Notes: generated by a model not told the origin, from the letters alone. 30,761 bases of DNA from a virus (IMGVR_UViG_3300018053_000004:1-30761); one strand, 5' to 3'; positions 6,055 to 12,044 are shown, counted from the first letter of the stretch. Numbers and translations are program-made.

Positions 6055-7548
6055 TCACAGGTCCTCCATGAGTCCATCAAGCCGGACAAAGAACAGTGAC
6101 TCTTTCGCCCGTGTCTCTATGACGTAACGGACATTAAACTCTTGCTGGAGCGCTTCCCCCTCTTTGGACCACGGGCTCGGAATTCTATGGGGGTCCAGGT
6201 GATAGACAGTTTGCCATTCAAGCCCTTTAGCCTTATGTCCCGATAGCAGCTGTATTGGACCTTTGGACGAAAAAAGGCGCTCGCAGTAAGCAATAGCCGC
6301 TCCGAGAGTAGGTCCGAATTCAGCGAAAACACGTAGGCACTCAGCTTTATCCGCCACGGTTCCTGGGTTACGCGCCTTGCGGAGTTTGTCCGCCTCCCAG
6401 ACATTGATCGCCTCATAGACCTTCTCCTGCGGAAGTTGCATATCGTCGCTCAGTTTCTTAAGAGCCCGCACAAGCTGAGGACCAAGGTCAGTGCCAACAA
6501 GGTGGACACCTCTTCCGGCCCTAAGAAGTGCGAGAGCGCAGCTAAGTAGAGGAGCATTGTTGCGACAGATAATAGCGCTATTGTCTGGTATGTCATTGGC
6601 CTTCCACTCCTCTAGAGTTGTGACCTGACCCTCCTTGGCCCACTCGGGCCAGCGCATATGAGGGACACGCTTGTGAGCGTTGCGGACCACGGAACGTGGA
6701 CAGCGGAATGAGACGCTGAGCGTCATCTCGTGCATCGAGAAACGCTCGCGGAGATAACCCATCGACCTCGTGTCCGCGCCCCGGAAAGCATAGATGCTCT
6801 GCCAGGGATCACCGACTGCACCGAGCCAGGTGCTCGGCCCAACGAGCTTATCGAGCATGGCGTGGTTCAGCGGGCTGAAGTCCTGCACCTCGTCAGCCAT
6901 GACGCGACGGTGCTGAGGAAACGATCCGCCGAAGAGTGTAGACATATAGATCTGGTCGTCGAAGTCAATCAATCCACCGTAGGACTGCCTGATCCCCGCC
7001 GCGAGCACATTGTTGATTATCTCGCAGAACCAGTCATCGGGCTCCTCTTCGAGCCCACCGAAGAACTCTTCGTTAGTCAGGATGGACTTGCCCTGAACTG
7101 AGTTCGGCGGCACGTAGCCTGAGAGCTTCGCGCGCGCAACAGTTTTGATGATGTCTCCCATGATCTCATAGGAGGCCTCACGATCGCGCTTTGGCAGGCG
7201 GTCGATAGCCTCTTTGACGAGGTTATAGTTCTTTTTGGTGTCGAGCACGAGGCGTTTGCCAACTGCGGCACCCCAAACCCTGTGCCCGATCGAGTTCATA
7301 GTGGCGCACCTAACGTGACCGGGCAAGACCTTGCCCATCTCTTCGGCAATGCGCTTGTTGAACGCCAACGAGACAGTAGGCTCGATCGGCAGATACTTGC
7401 ACAGGAACCGCAAGGTGCTGGTCTTGGCCGCGCCCGCTAGAGCACTGATCAGTAGGTTCTGACTGTTCCCGAGCGCGAAGTCTATGATTGCGGTCTGTTC
7501 CTCGGTGGCCTCAAGGACCTTGCCGTCTGTTTCGAGTGTATAGGTCAT
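6055..7548 (-). CDS. SF1 UvrD/Rep-like DNA helicase with variant P-loop
   Basis: 497 aa with the SF1A helicase motifs in order: Q motif EEQTAII (Gln18); motif I SALAGAAKTST (35-45); Ia SLAFNKR (60-66); motif II DEVQD (219-223); motif III GDPWQSIYAFRGA (246-258); motif IV SFRCP (280-284); motif V SGHKAKGLEW; and a C-terminal motif VI region YVIETRAKESLFFVR. It should unwind DNA 3'-5' for phage replication or recombination. The P-loop has Ala where GKT is usual (AAKT), and motif II is DEVQD, not DEAQD. It is shorter than UvrD (about 720 aa), as expected for phage forms. Its ATG overlaps the previous gene's stop. Confidence 0.92.
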   Translation of the reverse strand: MTYTLETDGKVLEATEEQTAIIDFALGNSQNLLISALAGAAKTSTLRFLCKYLPIEPTVSLAFNKRIAEEMGKVLPGHVRCATMNSIGHRVWGAAVGKRLVLDTKKNYNLVKEAIDRLPKRDREASYEIMGDIIKTVARAKLSGYVPPNSVQGKSILTNEEFFGGLEEEPDDWFCEIINNVLAAGIRQSYGGLIDFDDQIYMSTLFGGSFPQHRRVMADEVQDFSPLNHAMLDKLVGPSTWLGAVGDPWQSIYAFRGADTRSMGYLRERFSMHEMTLSVSFRCPRSVVRNAHKRVPHMRWPEWAKEGQVTTLEEWKANDIPDNSAIICRNNAPLLSCALALLRAGRGVHLVGTDLGPQLVRALKKLSDDMQLPQEKVYEAINVWEADKLRKARNPGTVADKAECLRVFAEFGPTLGAAIAYCERLFSSKGPIQLLSGHKAKGLEWQTVYHLDPHRIPSPWSKEGEALQQEFNVRYVIETRAKESLFFVRLDGLMEDL

Positions 7549-7877
7549 GACCCCTCCTCGATATCGTCTATTAGTTCCATGAGATTGGCAAACCTCAGTT
7601 GTAATTTCTCTGTGTGCTCAATAAGTTTTAGTATAGCTACAGAGAGAGCCGGCCGAAGTAGTTGATCCTCTTGCACCTCGAACACTTTATCGAGTATGCC
7701 GATCGTGAAAACATAGCTACTGAGCTTCATCCCAGCATCCAGCATGTCACCGAACTTATCTCTAGGTAGTGCTCTCGCTATTATCAGGGCCATGTAGACA
7801 GAGACCTGGATTTGTTTGGCTGGACCGAGTGCCTCGAAGCGAGACTTGAACTGTTGAAAGTTTTCATCCGTTTCCAT
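7545..7877 (-). CDS. Helical protein of unknown function upstream of the helicase
   Basis: 110 aa from ATG 7877, placed 6 nt after GGAG in the AAGGAGTCAG signal; the GTG at 7880 is too close to the SD. The sequence is mostly helical and amphipathic (FQQFKSRFEALG, VSVYMALIIARALP, SVAILKLIEHTEKLQLRFANLMELIDDI). It overlaps the preceding gene by 14 nt and the helicase by ATGA, so coupled translation with the helicase is likely. No family recognised. Confidence 0.7.
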   Translation of the reverse strand: METDENFQQFKSRFEALGPAKQIQVSVYMALIIARALPRDKFGDMLDAGMKLSSYVFTIGILDKVFEVQEDQLLRPALSVAILKLIEHTEKLQLRFANLMELIDDIEEGS

Positions 7878-8136
7878 CACTGACTCCTTTCAGGCCAAGA
7901 ACTGTGTCTATAGCGGAGGCGAACTCCTCGGCCTGAGATTTGGTAAGGCCGAGTACATCGAGGTCGAGAAGGGGGCGCGCTCGCGCACGCGCCCACTCGA
8001 TGTCGATCTGGTGGCGAGTATCGTAGAGCAACTGCGAGGCTTCGCCAAGGGCTTTGTCTAGAGCGAGTGTGTCGGGGCTGTACTCGAGCCCCGACACGTA
8101 CAGTTTGAATTTGTCGAAGGCCTCGCGAGTGTTCAT
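7864..8136 (-). CDS. 90-aa helical protein of unknown function
   Basis: Mostly helical and mixed-charge (MNTREAFDKFKLYVSGLEY, then an ARARARPLLDLDVLGLTKSQ segment). ATG 8136 is 5 nt past the stop of the membrane microprotein, whose end supplies GGTGATGAG as a weak SD. The 3' end overlaps the following gene. Same operon as the helicase. Function not recognisable. Confidence 0.65.
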   Translation of the reverse strand: MNTREAFDKFKLYVSGLEYSPDTLALDKALGEASQLLYDTRHQIDIEWARARARPLLDLDVLGLTKSQAEEFASAIDTVLGLKGVSDGNG

Positions 8137-8140
8137 CTCA

Positions 8141-8224
8141 TCACCAGATAAGTGCCGCCACTACGCAGGCCACAGAGGCTGCAAGCAGAGCGAGCACGAC
8201 TAGATAGGGAATGTTAACGTCCAT
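8141..8224 (-). CDS. 27-aa single-span membrane microprotein
   Basis: ATG 8224 overlaps the TGA of the DUF7768-like gene (ATGA), and the frame ends in TGA at 8141-8143. The peptide starts MDVNIPY and then has about 19 small hydrophobic residues (LVVLALLAASVACVVAALI), ending in Trp. That is one clear membrane span and almost nothing else. The SD is weak, so expression would rely on coupling. It fills an otherwise unexplained 87-nt gap between two genes, which supports that it is real. Confidence 0.6.
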   Translation of the reverse strand: MDVNIPYLVVLALLAASVACVVAALIW

Positions 8225-8661
8225 CACTCGTCCCACTTAAAGACGTATGCCAAGACTCCTGGCATTGACTCGTCCATCGGCTCTATGATACCGGCCTTGA
8301 GCAGGTCTTCAACCTCTGGCGGAGGTACGATACCCGATCGGTACGGTGTAAACCTGCGCACCTCGGTCGGGCGCTTGAGCAATCTCGCCATCTTGAGTGC
8401 CTTGAGCATTCCGGGAGACCAACCGAGATCTACGTAAAAGACTATTTTGTCTGCGGCGTACATCCACTCGTATCCAGCTTGGATACCGCGCTCGCGCTCG
8501 GCTGGGATCGAGTCATCGAGGACATCCGGCTGAGTGTACAACAGATGGCTTGCCAGAGGCGCCTCACCTCTATCGAGACAATGCCGAAGGCACCGCCGAG
8601 CGTAGGCGGTGTTGCGCTCGATGTCGCCTGCGTAGGGCGACTCGACTATAACGAGGTTCAT
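8224..8661 (-). CDS. DUF7768-like protein (nucleoside deoxyribosyltransferase-type fold)
   Basis: 145 aa with very strong SD GGAGGTGGCATC before ATG 8661. Family marks: VIVESPYAGD (4-13), NTAYARRCLRHCLDRGEAPL, ASHLLYTQ, a SIPAERERGIQAGYEWM helix and DKIVFYVDLGWSPGM. This pattern belongs to the DUF4406/DUF7768 group, related in fold to nucleoside 2-deoxyribosyltransferases, common in phages. The true reaction is unknown; handling of a nucleotide or NAD-like compound is possible. It is coupled to neighbours on both sides by ATGA overlaps. Confidence 0.8.
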   Translation of the reverse strand: MNLVIVESPYAGDIERNTAYARRCLRHCLDRGEAPLASHLLYTQPDVLDDSIPAERERGIQAGYEWMYAADKIVFYVDLGWSPGMLKALKMARLLKRPTEVRRFTPYRSGIVPPPEVEDLLKAGIIEPMDESMPGVLAYVFKWDE

Positions 8662-8852
8662 GATGCCACCTCCGCGGTAGCGTTCACAGAGTCAGCAAAG
8701 CGCTTGGCGATAAGATCGTTCTGAAAGAAGACAGCAAGCTCGAAATCGCGGCCACGGCCGTCTACGAAAGTGAGATCAACCCAGCTAGATCGCTCGCCCG
8801 CGGTATGGACGGCGCGAACGGCCTTGCAGTTGTGAATGGTTATGCTTAGCAT
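8658..8852 (-). CDS. 64-aa beta-rich protein of unknown function
   Basis: ATG 8852 has SD AAGGAGTCAG. The sequence looks like a small beta barrel or sheet (MLSITIHNCKAVRAV, SSWVDLTFVDGRGRDFELAVFF) with a short C-terminal helix. It overlaps the following gene by ATGA. No family recognised; such proteins are common early-arm fillers. Confidence 0.7.
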   Translation of the reverse strand: MLSITIHNCKAVRAVHTAGERSSWVDLTFVDGRGRDFELAVFFQNDLIAKRFADSVNATAEVAS

Positions 8853-9097
8853 TAGTCTGACTCCTTGTTAATACGAAACCAGCGGTCGATCTCGCCGTTG
8901 TTGAAGTGCTCCGAGCGAACGCGCATAGTGTCGCGCAGCCGGAACTTGATAGGGATCTCGAAGCGCGAGGAGTCGCGCTTCCACATCTGTGTTCTGCCGT
9001 TGCGGCGGCAGTTGTACCACTTTGTGCCCTCGCGATAGACGATGGCAGTTTGTAACTGGCCAGCGTCGAGCGCGGCCTCGAATGCACTCCGGGTCAT
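8852..9097 (-). CDS. 81-aa basic protein of unknown function
   Basis: ATG 9097 with SD GAGGAGATCAA. The product is rich in Arg, Lys, Trp and Tyr (TKWYNCRRNGRTQMWKRDSS, FRLRDTMRVRSEH), so nucleic-acid contact is plausible but unproven. It overlaps its neighbours by 4 and 1 nt. No family recognised. Confidence 0.7.
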   Translation of the reverse strand: MTRSAFEAALDAGQLQTAIVYREGTKWYNCRRNGRTQMWKRDSSRFEIPIKFRLRDTMRVRSEHFNNGEIDRWFRINKESD

Positions 9098-9420
9098 TTG
9101 ATCTCCTCAATGTCGAGAGAGTTCTGATGGGGCCTATTGGCCGCCATCAGTTCGTCCATTCTGGCTCTGGCGTGGGCCTCAGTGCGATAGTAGCCACGCA
9201 CGATCTCGAAGTCGCGAGAAGTCTCGATCACGAGCCACTGGTCGCCGATCCGGCCACGGGAAGCTTCCGCCATCGCACAGAAAACGGCTTTTACAGCCAC
9301 GCGAAGCGACTCAATAGGCTCGTTGTCGAGGCCATAGCCGCGACGCTGTAGCGCCTCGACCCCAGCGTCGATCATCTCGGTGGTCAACTCGTGCGGACCC
9401 ACCACGGAGAGTTTAGCCAT
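9094..9420 (-). CDS. 108-aa protein of unknown function
   Basis: Chosen start ATG 9420 (MAKLSVVGPHEL) with AAGGGG 9 nt upstream; a GTG at 9450 would overlap the previous gene by 38 nt. The N-terminal half looks helical (LTTEMIDAGVEALQRRG, SLRVAVKAVFCAMAEASRG), followed by a beta segment QWLVIETSRDFEIVRGYY and a helix with AHARARMDELMAAN. It overlaps both neighbours. No family recognised. Confidence 0.7.
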   Translation of the reverse strand: MAKLSVVGPHELTTEMIDAGVEALQRRGYGLDNEPIESLRVAVKAVFCAMAEASRGRIGDQWLVIETSRDFEIVRGYYRTEAHARARMDELMAANRPHQNSLDIEEIK

Positions 9421-9622
9421 TTTTGAACCCCTTAAAGAAGTTCGAGCCACAGTGGATCAGGAACATTCCTCCCTTGTCCGCCATCTCGAACGCGCAGTAC
9501 ATATAGCCATCAGAGTCGTGGATGATGGCTGCGACTTCACCCTCGAGAGTGCCCTCGGTGCTGTTCCGGTCGAAGAACTTTGGGCTGATCAAGACTTGAG
9601 ATGGTAAGCTATACGTTGACAT
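9413..9622 (-). CDS. 69-aa protein of unknown function
   Basis: ATG 9622 with SD GAGGAGGTCAGCG, a variant of the arm's GGAGTCAG signal. Predicted beta-rich (GEVAAIIHDSDGYMYCAFEM, GGMFLIHCGSNFF). It overlaps the previous gene by 14 nt and the next by 8 nt. No domain recognised. Confidence 0.65.
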   Translation of the reverse strand: MSTYSLPSQVLISPKFFDRNSTEGTLEGEVAAIIHDSDGYMYCAFEMADKGGMFLIHCGSNFFKGFKNG

Positions 9623-9806
9623 CGCTGACCTCCTCGATGAGTATTCGATTGATGTTAGTGATACCGTAGCCGTCGGCCCACTGAACTCGAACTTCGCCCG
9701 CGCGAGTGTACTCGCTGGGCTCGAGTACGCGCCCGCGGACCTGATTGGCGCCGAGGCGCAAGCGATACTCGAAGAGCACCTTGGTGCCGGGGACGAGGGT
9801 TTTCAT
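9609..9806 (-). CDS. 65-aa SH3-barrel-like small protein
   Basis: The start is ATG 9806, 6 nt after GGAG in TGGAGTCAG; an in-frame ATG at 9818 would place the SD inside the gene. The sequence has the rhythm of a small beta barrel of the KOW/SH3 sort: PGTKVLFEYRLRLGANQVRG, then EVRVQWADGYGITNINRILI. Function unknown. Confidence 0.65.
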   Translation of the reverse strand: MKTLVPGTKVLFEYRLRLGANQVRGRVLEPSEYTRAGEVRVQWADGYGITNINRILIEEVSDVNV

Positions 9807-9817
9807 TGCTGACTCCA

Positions 9818-9937
9818 TTAGTCGTAGCGATCAAAGTCGCGGTAGATCTGTCGCTTGGTGAGATGCACGAGAATACCGAGGACTATGAGACACAGTAGCC
9901 AGGCCGCTATGCCGAGCGCGACGACTATGCCAGACAT
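9818..9937 (-). CDS. 39-aa single-span membrane protein
   Basis: ATG 9937 shares its last base position with the TGA of the zinc-finger gene (TGATG), and TAA lies at 9818-9820. The first 25 residues are strongly hydrophobic (MSGIVVALGIAAWLLCLIVL and on), followed by a basic, aromatic tail HLTKRQIYRDFDRYD. The likely topology is one inner-membrane span with the charged tail in the cytoplasm. It fills the 130-nt gap between the flanking genes completely. Confidence 0.7.
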   Translation of the reverse strand: MSGIVVALGIAAWLLCLIVLGILVHLTKRQIYRDFDRYD

Positions 9938-10185
9938 CAGGGATGCCCCTTGCGGGCAAGGTGCTGAGCGATACGGCCGAACGGGACCATCCGGTTACAG
10001 GTGCAAGTGTAGAAGATGCGGTGGCCTTTGTAGCCCTTAGATTTGATAACTGTGACCTTGACCCCGTCGATCTCCTCGACCGAAGCGTGCTCGGGCGGGA
10101 TATGCTGGCCGCGACGAAAGCCGAGAAGGTTGAGCATCTCGTCGGAGTTGACTGGGCGACCCCAAGCGTTGCGAAGGTAGTTCAT
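9937..10185 (-). CDS. 82-aa protein with C-terminal zinc-finger-like motif
   Basis: ATG 10185 with SD AAGGAGTCAG. The N-terminal half has a short helix-turn segment (NSDEMLNLLGFRRGQHIPP). The C-terminus has YTCTCNRMVPFGRIAQHLAR-KGH, that is C-x-C, a helix, then H-x5-H, which resembles a C2H2-type zinc knuckle. A small DNA-binding protein is possible. It overlaps the HNH gene before it by ATGA and the membrane protein after it by one base. Confidence 0.7.
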   Translation of the reverse strand: MNYLRNAWGRPVNSDEMLNLLGFRRGQHIPPEHASVEEIDGVKVTVIKSKGYKGHRIFYTCTCNRMVPFGRIAQHLARKGHP

Positions 10186-10583
10186 TGGGCTGACTCCTTA
10201 AGTGGTTGTGGACTCCAGTATTTGAGCTGTTTGAGAGCCTCGATATACTCTTGCTCTCTCCGTGTTTTCCAACTGTTAGCAACATTGCGGCTGTTGGAAA
10301 TAACGCGTAGGTTACAGAGACGGTTATCGCGAGTGTCACCATTGATATGGTCTACGACAAGACCCGGAGCCGGCCATTGGCCGTGCACGAGTGCCCATAT
10401 GATTCGACTAACTGAATGAGTTTTGCCCTCGAACCTAATCCGAGCGTATTCACTTTTACGGCGCTGATTGGTGCTGGTTCGCGCGCTCGGACCAGATAGC
10501 ACAACGCCAGTTCGCCTGTATGCGAAGCGGCCTGTGTTGGGCTCGTAGTCGAATGTCTCGACGAGTTTTGGTATTAGGGACAT
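10182..10583 (-). CDS. HNH homing-type endonuclease (third of three)
   Basis: 133 aa from ATG 10583. Motifs: FDYEPNTGRFAYRR (11-24), SVSRIIWALVHGQWP (57-71), and the core VDHINGDTRDNRLCNLR with Asp78-His79, Asn87-Arg88 and Asn100. The middle part (GPSARTSTNQRRKS) is longer than in the other two copies. No SD is visible before the ATG. Instead an extended -10 element ends 6 nt upstream, so a leaderless message is possible. A GTG at 10628 would add 15 residues but also lacks an SD. Confidence 0.85.
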   Translation of the reverse strand: MSLIPKLVETFDYEPNTGRFAYRRTGVVLSGPSARTSTNQRRKSEYARIRFEGKTHSVSRIIWALVHGQWPAPGLVVDHINGDTRDNRLCNLRVISNSRNVANSWKTRREQEYIEALKQLKYWSPQPLKESAQ

Positions 10584-10589
10584 TTTTCG

Positions 10590-10598
10590 ATTATGGCA
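10590..10598 (-). promoter_or_regulatory. Possible extended -10 promoter for the third HNH gene
   Basis: The minus strand reads TGCCATAAT, the TGn-TATAAT-type extended -10 with one mismatch. Transcription would begin about 7 nt later, at the A of ATG 10583, giving a leaderless mRNA. The -35 region (ACAATT at a 17-bp spacer) is poor. A promoter is needed somewhere here, because two terminators and a long hairpin separate this gene from the main leftward promoter. Confidence 0.4.
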
Positions 10599-10672
10599 TC
10601 GAATGTGGACAAAATTGTGGCGGGACACGCCCGCTCGAAGATTTATTTTGCAGCGAGATCAGGCTTCATTCG

Positions 10673-10975
10673 CTGGGTATGGCTCTGTCATGTCTTCCTC
10701 AACCTATGATATGCCCTTCCTAGTGCTACTATGCCTATGTTTACGGTTTTGCGACGCGCATTGGGGTGGCTCCAGAGAGGAGGCAAGGGTCGAGTGGGGT
10801 GCTCTTAGTCTTAGTCTATATATATATATTTATAAGGGTAGTAGGGGCAAACTGGGGCCTTGGGGTCCATCCTCTGAGCCATACCAATACGCGTCGCAAA
10901 AGCCGAAATGTAGGCATAGTAGCGTTAGGAAGGGTATATCATAGGTTGAGGAAGACGAGACGTAGCCATACCCGG
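10673..10975 (+). repeat. Long imperfect inverted repeat, candidate structured plus-strand RNA
   Basis: The left arm (10673-10780) and the reverse complement of the right arm (10871-10975) align over about 105 positions with 13 substitutions and a few 1-nt bulges, around a 90-nt loop. The loop contains an AT run (TATATATATATTTATAA at about 10818-10834) in G-rich sequence. Of the 10 transitions, 9 are of the kind that leave a G-U pair in a plus-strand transcript. Both arms are open in one frame, but the differences are not concentrated at third codon positions, so paired paralogous genes are unlikely. It occupies most of the gene-free stretch 10584-11046. I see no gene there; the remainder is a GC-rich hairpin GGGGCTGAGCCCC at about 10974-10986. 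Confidence 0.85.
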
Positions 10976-11046
10976 GGCTGAGCCCCCCGCGAGACACTCC
11001 ACGAGACGCGTGGCTAAGCCCCCTGATGCTCCCGCAGCAACGAGTG

Positions 11047-11083
11047 AAAAATGGGTACGATACCGATTGGGTATCGTACCCAT
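11047..11083 (-). terminator. Leftward rho-independent terminator, 14-bp perfect stem
   Basis: ATGGGTACGATACC (11051-11064) and GGTATCGTACCCAT (11070-11083) form a perfect 14-bp stem with a 5-nt loop. On the minus strand it is followed by a run of T (11050-11047). It starts 4 nt after the stop of the 26-aa membrane protein gene. The 10-mer GGTATCGTAC of its stem recurs in the hairpin at 23808-23832 before the coat gene. Confidence 0.85.
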
Positions 11084-11086
11084 CAC

Positions 11087-11167
11087 TCACTGTTCTACCG
11101 CCGTACCAACTATGAAACCGCAGCAGAAACCGAACCAAACTACCACAATCAGGACTAGGATTTCCAT
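11087..11167 (-). CDS. 26-aa single-span membrane microprotein
   Basis: ATG 11167 with SD GGGGAG 8 nt upstream; TGA at 11087-11089. The peptide is almost entirely hydrophobic (MEILVLIVVVWFGFCCGFIV) with a GTAVEQ tail, so one membrane span is expected. It is isolated between two leftward terminators (11183-11211 and 11047-11083), so its mRNA must come from read-through of the first. The SD's GGGGAG is complementary to the 3' arm of that terminator (CTCCCC), which could mask it or compete with the terminator stem. Confidence 0.7.
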   Translation of the reverse strand: MEILVLIVVVWFGFCCGFIVGTAVEQ

Positions 11168-11182
11168 TGTAGTGTCTCCCCG

Positions 11183-11211
11183 AAAAAGTGGGGAGGCATT
11201 CGCGCCTCCCC
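11183..11211 (-). terminator. Leftward rho-independent terminator (cassette copy 2)
   Basis: On the minus strand GGGGAGGC, loop GCGAAT, GCCTCCCC, then AC and TTTTT. It lies 10 nt beyond the stop of the 116-aa gene. The layout matches the terminator at 4068-4092, including loop pattern, AC spacer and T-run, and in both cases a C-GGGAG-type SD for the next gene follows. Confidence 0.85.
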
Positions 11212-11221
11212 GATTGTCACA

Positions 11222-11572
11222 CTACGCGGCGACGGCCACGGGGACTCGGACCAAACCCAACTTGGCCAGCTCCTCGTCGGTCATTTCGCCGGCCTGCTCG
11301 GCCAGGGTCTTGACCGGAGTCTTGGTCGTGGTGCGAGTGCCCGGAACGTTGCCACTCACGATTTGATCCCAACGCTTCTGGGCCTTGGCGAGTGCGGCCG
11401 CGTTGAACTCTGCGTCGGTTTTGAACTCTGTTCGCTTCACTCCCGCAGTCGTATCGACCACGGCTTGGGTCGCGCCGTAGCGGATGATGTATTCGAGTGA
11501 CACAGGCGGAAGCGACTCGATCTCGATCGAGAACGTGTGATCAGCCTTCGGGACGTTGACGTTGAGCAACAT
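11222..11572 (-). CDS. First gene of the left arm, 116-aa protein of unknown function
   Basis: Start ATG 11572 (MLLNVNVPKADHTF) with SD TGGAGTCAG 8 nt upstream; an in-frame start at 11647 would lie in the promoter. The N-terminal half is beta-like (FSIEIESLPPVSLEYIIRYG), the middle is helical with Lys/Ala (AALAKAQKRWDQIVSG), and a Thr/Lys-rich linker leads to a short acidic helix TDEELAKLGL. It sits about 40 nt from the main leftward promoter and directly before a terminator, so high early expression is expected. Role unknown. Confidence 0.8.
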   Translation of the reverse strand: MLLNVNVPKADHTFSIEIESLPPVSLEYIIRYGATQAVVDTTAGVKRTEFKTDAEFNAAALAKAQKRWDQIVSGNVPGTRTTTKTPVKTLAEQAGEMTDEELAKLGLVRVPVAVAA

Positions 11573-11618
11573 GGTTCTGACTCCATTTCGGCTGGGATCA
11601 TTCCCAAACCGTGAGTGG

Positions 11619-11647
11619 ATCATACATCCGCGCCACTCCATTGTCAC
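11619..11647 (-). promoter_or_regulatory. Main leftward sigma70-type promoter
   Basis: On the minus strand GTGACA (11647-11642) and TATGAT (11624-11619) are spaced by 17 bp. Each hexamer has one mismatch to TTGACA/TATAAT. Predicted start near 11612, leader about 40 nt to ATG 11572. The palindrome at 11656-11668 sits just upstream of the -35, where an operator could lie. Confidence 0.7.
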
Positions 11648-11655
11648 GTGCTATT

Positions 11656-11668
11656 ACAGCATGGCTGT
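11656..11668. repeat. 13-nt palindrome ACAGC-ATG-GCTGT, possible operator
   Basis: Perfect 5-bp arms around a 3-nt centre, 8 bp upstream of the leftward -35 box. Small dyads of this kind are typical of sites for dimeric phage repressors such as the RHH proteins at 2913-3297. No second copy was noticed. Confidence 0.4.
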
Positions 11669-11699
11669 CATGCACTCACAGCATACCCAAACAACCGAG

Positions 11700-11748
11700 T
11701 GTTGTATTCATTTGTTATTAAAAACTGAATGAAGAAATGAATACAACA
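11700..11748. repeat. 14-bp perfect inverted repeat in the control region
   Basis: TGTTGTATTCATTT (11700-11713) is exactly complementary to AAATGAATACAACA (11735-11748), with a 21-nt AT-rich spacer. It is one of the most AT-rich segments of the window. It may be a protein-binding site, a replication element or a transcript hairpin. No T-run follows on either strand, so it is not a simple terminator. Confidence 0.75.
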
Positions 11749-11970
11749 GTGTTGCGCTTGCGCTGCAGTGTGGCATGGTGGAGTGTGGCCTGCGGGAGAC
11801 TGTTGCAAAGCAATTATAGAAGGGGGAGGGGGCAAAAAACGAACTTTTCTTGCTGGGCGCTTCAACCCCGCTAGAAAAATCCCCTCCCTACAGCCATACT
11901 ATCCCCTGGCCCTTCGCGCCCCTCGCGCTTGCCCATCCACCAGTTCTGGCCGAAACTCGGCCGATTCCGC

Positions 11971-11999
11971 TTGACTCGCTCCGGCAAAAACGGTATCAT
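11971..11999 (+). promoter_or_regulatory. Main rightward sigma70-type promoter
   Basis: TTGACT (11971-11976), 17-bp spacer, TATCAT (11994-11999). Each hexamer has one mismatch to consensus. Start expected near 12006, about 39 nt before ATG 12045 and about 195 nt before terS. It lies in the divergent gap and is the best rightward promoter seen. Confidence 0.75.
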
Positions 12000-12044
12000 G
12001 CTCGCGCGGGGGAAGAGCCCCGACTGTTGGACGAGCCATATCAG

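Larger units (their letters stand above)
11573..12044. promoter_or_regulatory. Divergent control region between the two arms
   Basis: About 470 bp without a convincing gene. It holds one promoter for each arm, a 13-nt palindrome (11656-11668), a 14-bp inverted repeat (11700-11748), a G-rich run (GGGGGAGGGGG, about 11822-11832) and AT-rich patches. This is where early/late control, and perhaps replication initiation or packaging recognition, would be expected, but I see no iterons or known origin motif. Confidence 0.7.

Noticed and set aside
10603-11138. Paired ORFs in the inverted repeat that both read SSSTYD(M/I)PFL
   Set aside because: The likeness follows from the inverted repeat itself. 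Differences are not concentrated at third positions and neither frame has a good start signal.
11813-11818. Second TATAAT on the minus strand in the control region
   Set aside because: No acceptable -35 hexamer at 16-18 bp; the promoter at 11619-11647 is better placed.
11822-11832. G-rich run as a quadruplex
   Set aside because: Only two G-tracts are present; four are needed.
11850-12044. Upstream extension of the small ORF before terS
   Set aside because: It would run through the rightward promoter and has no SD-supported start.
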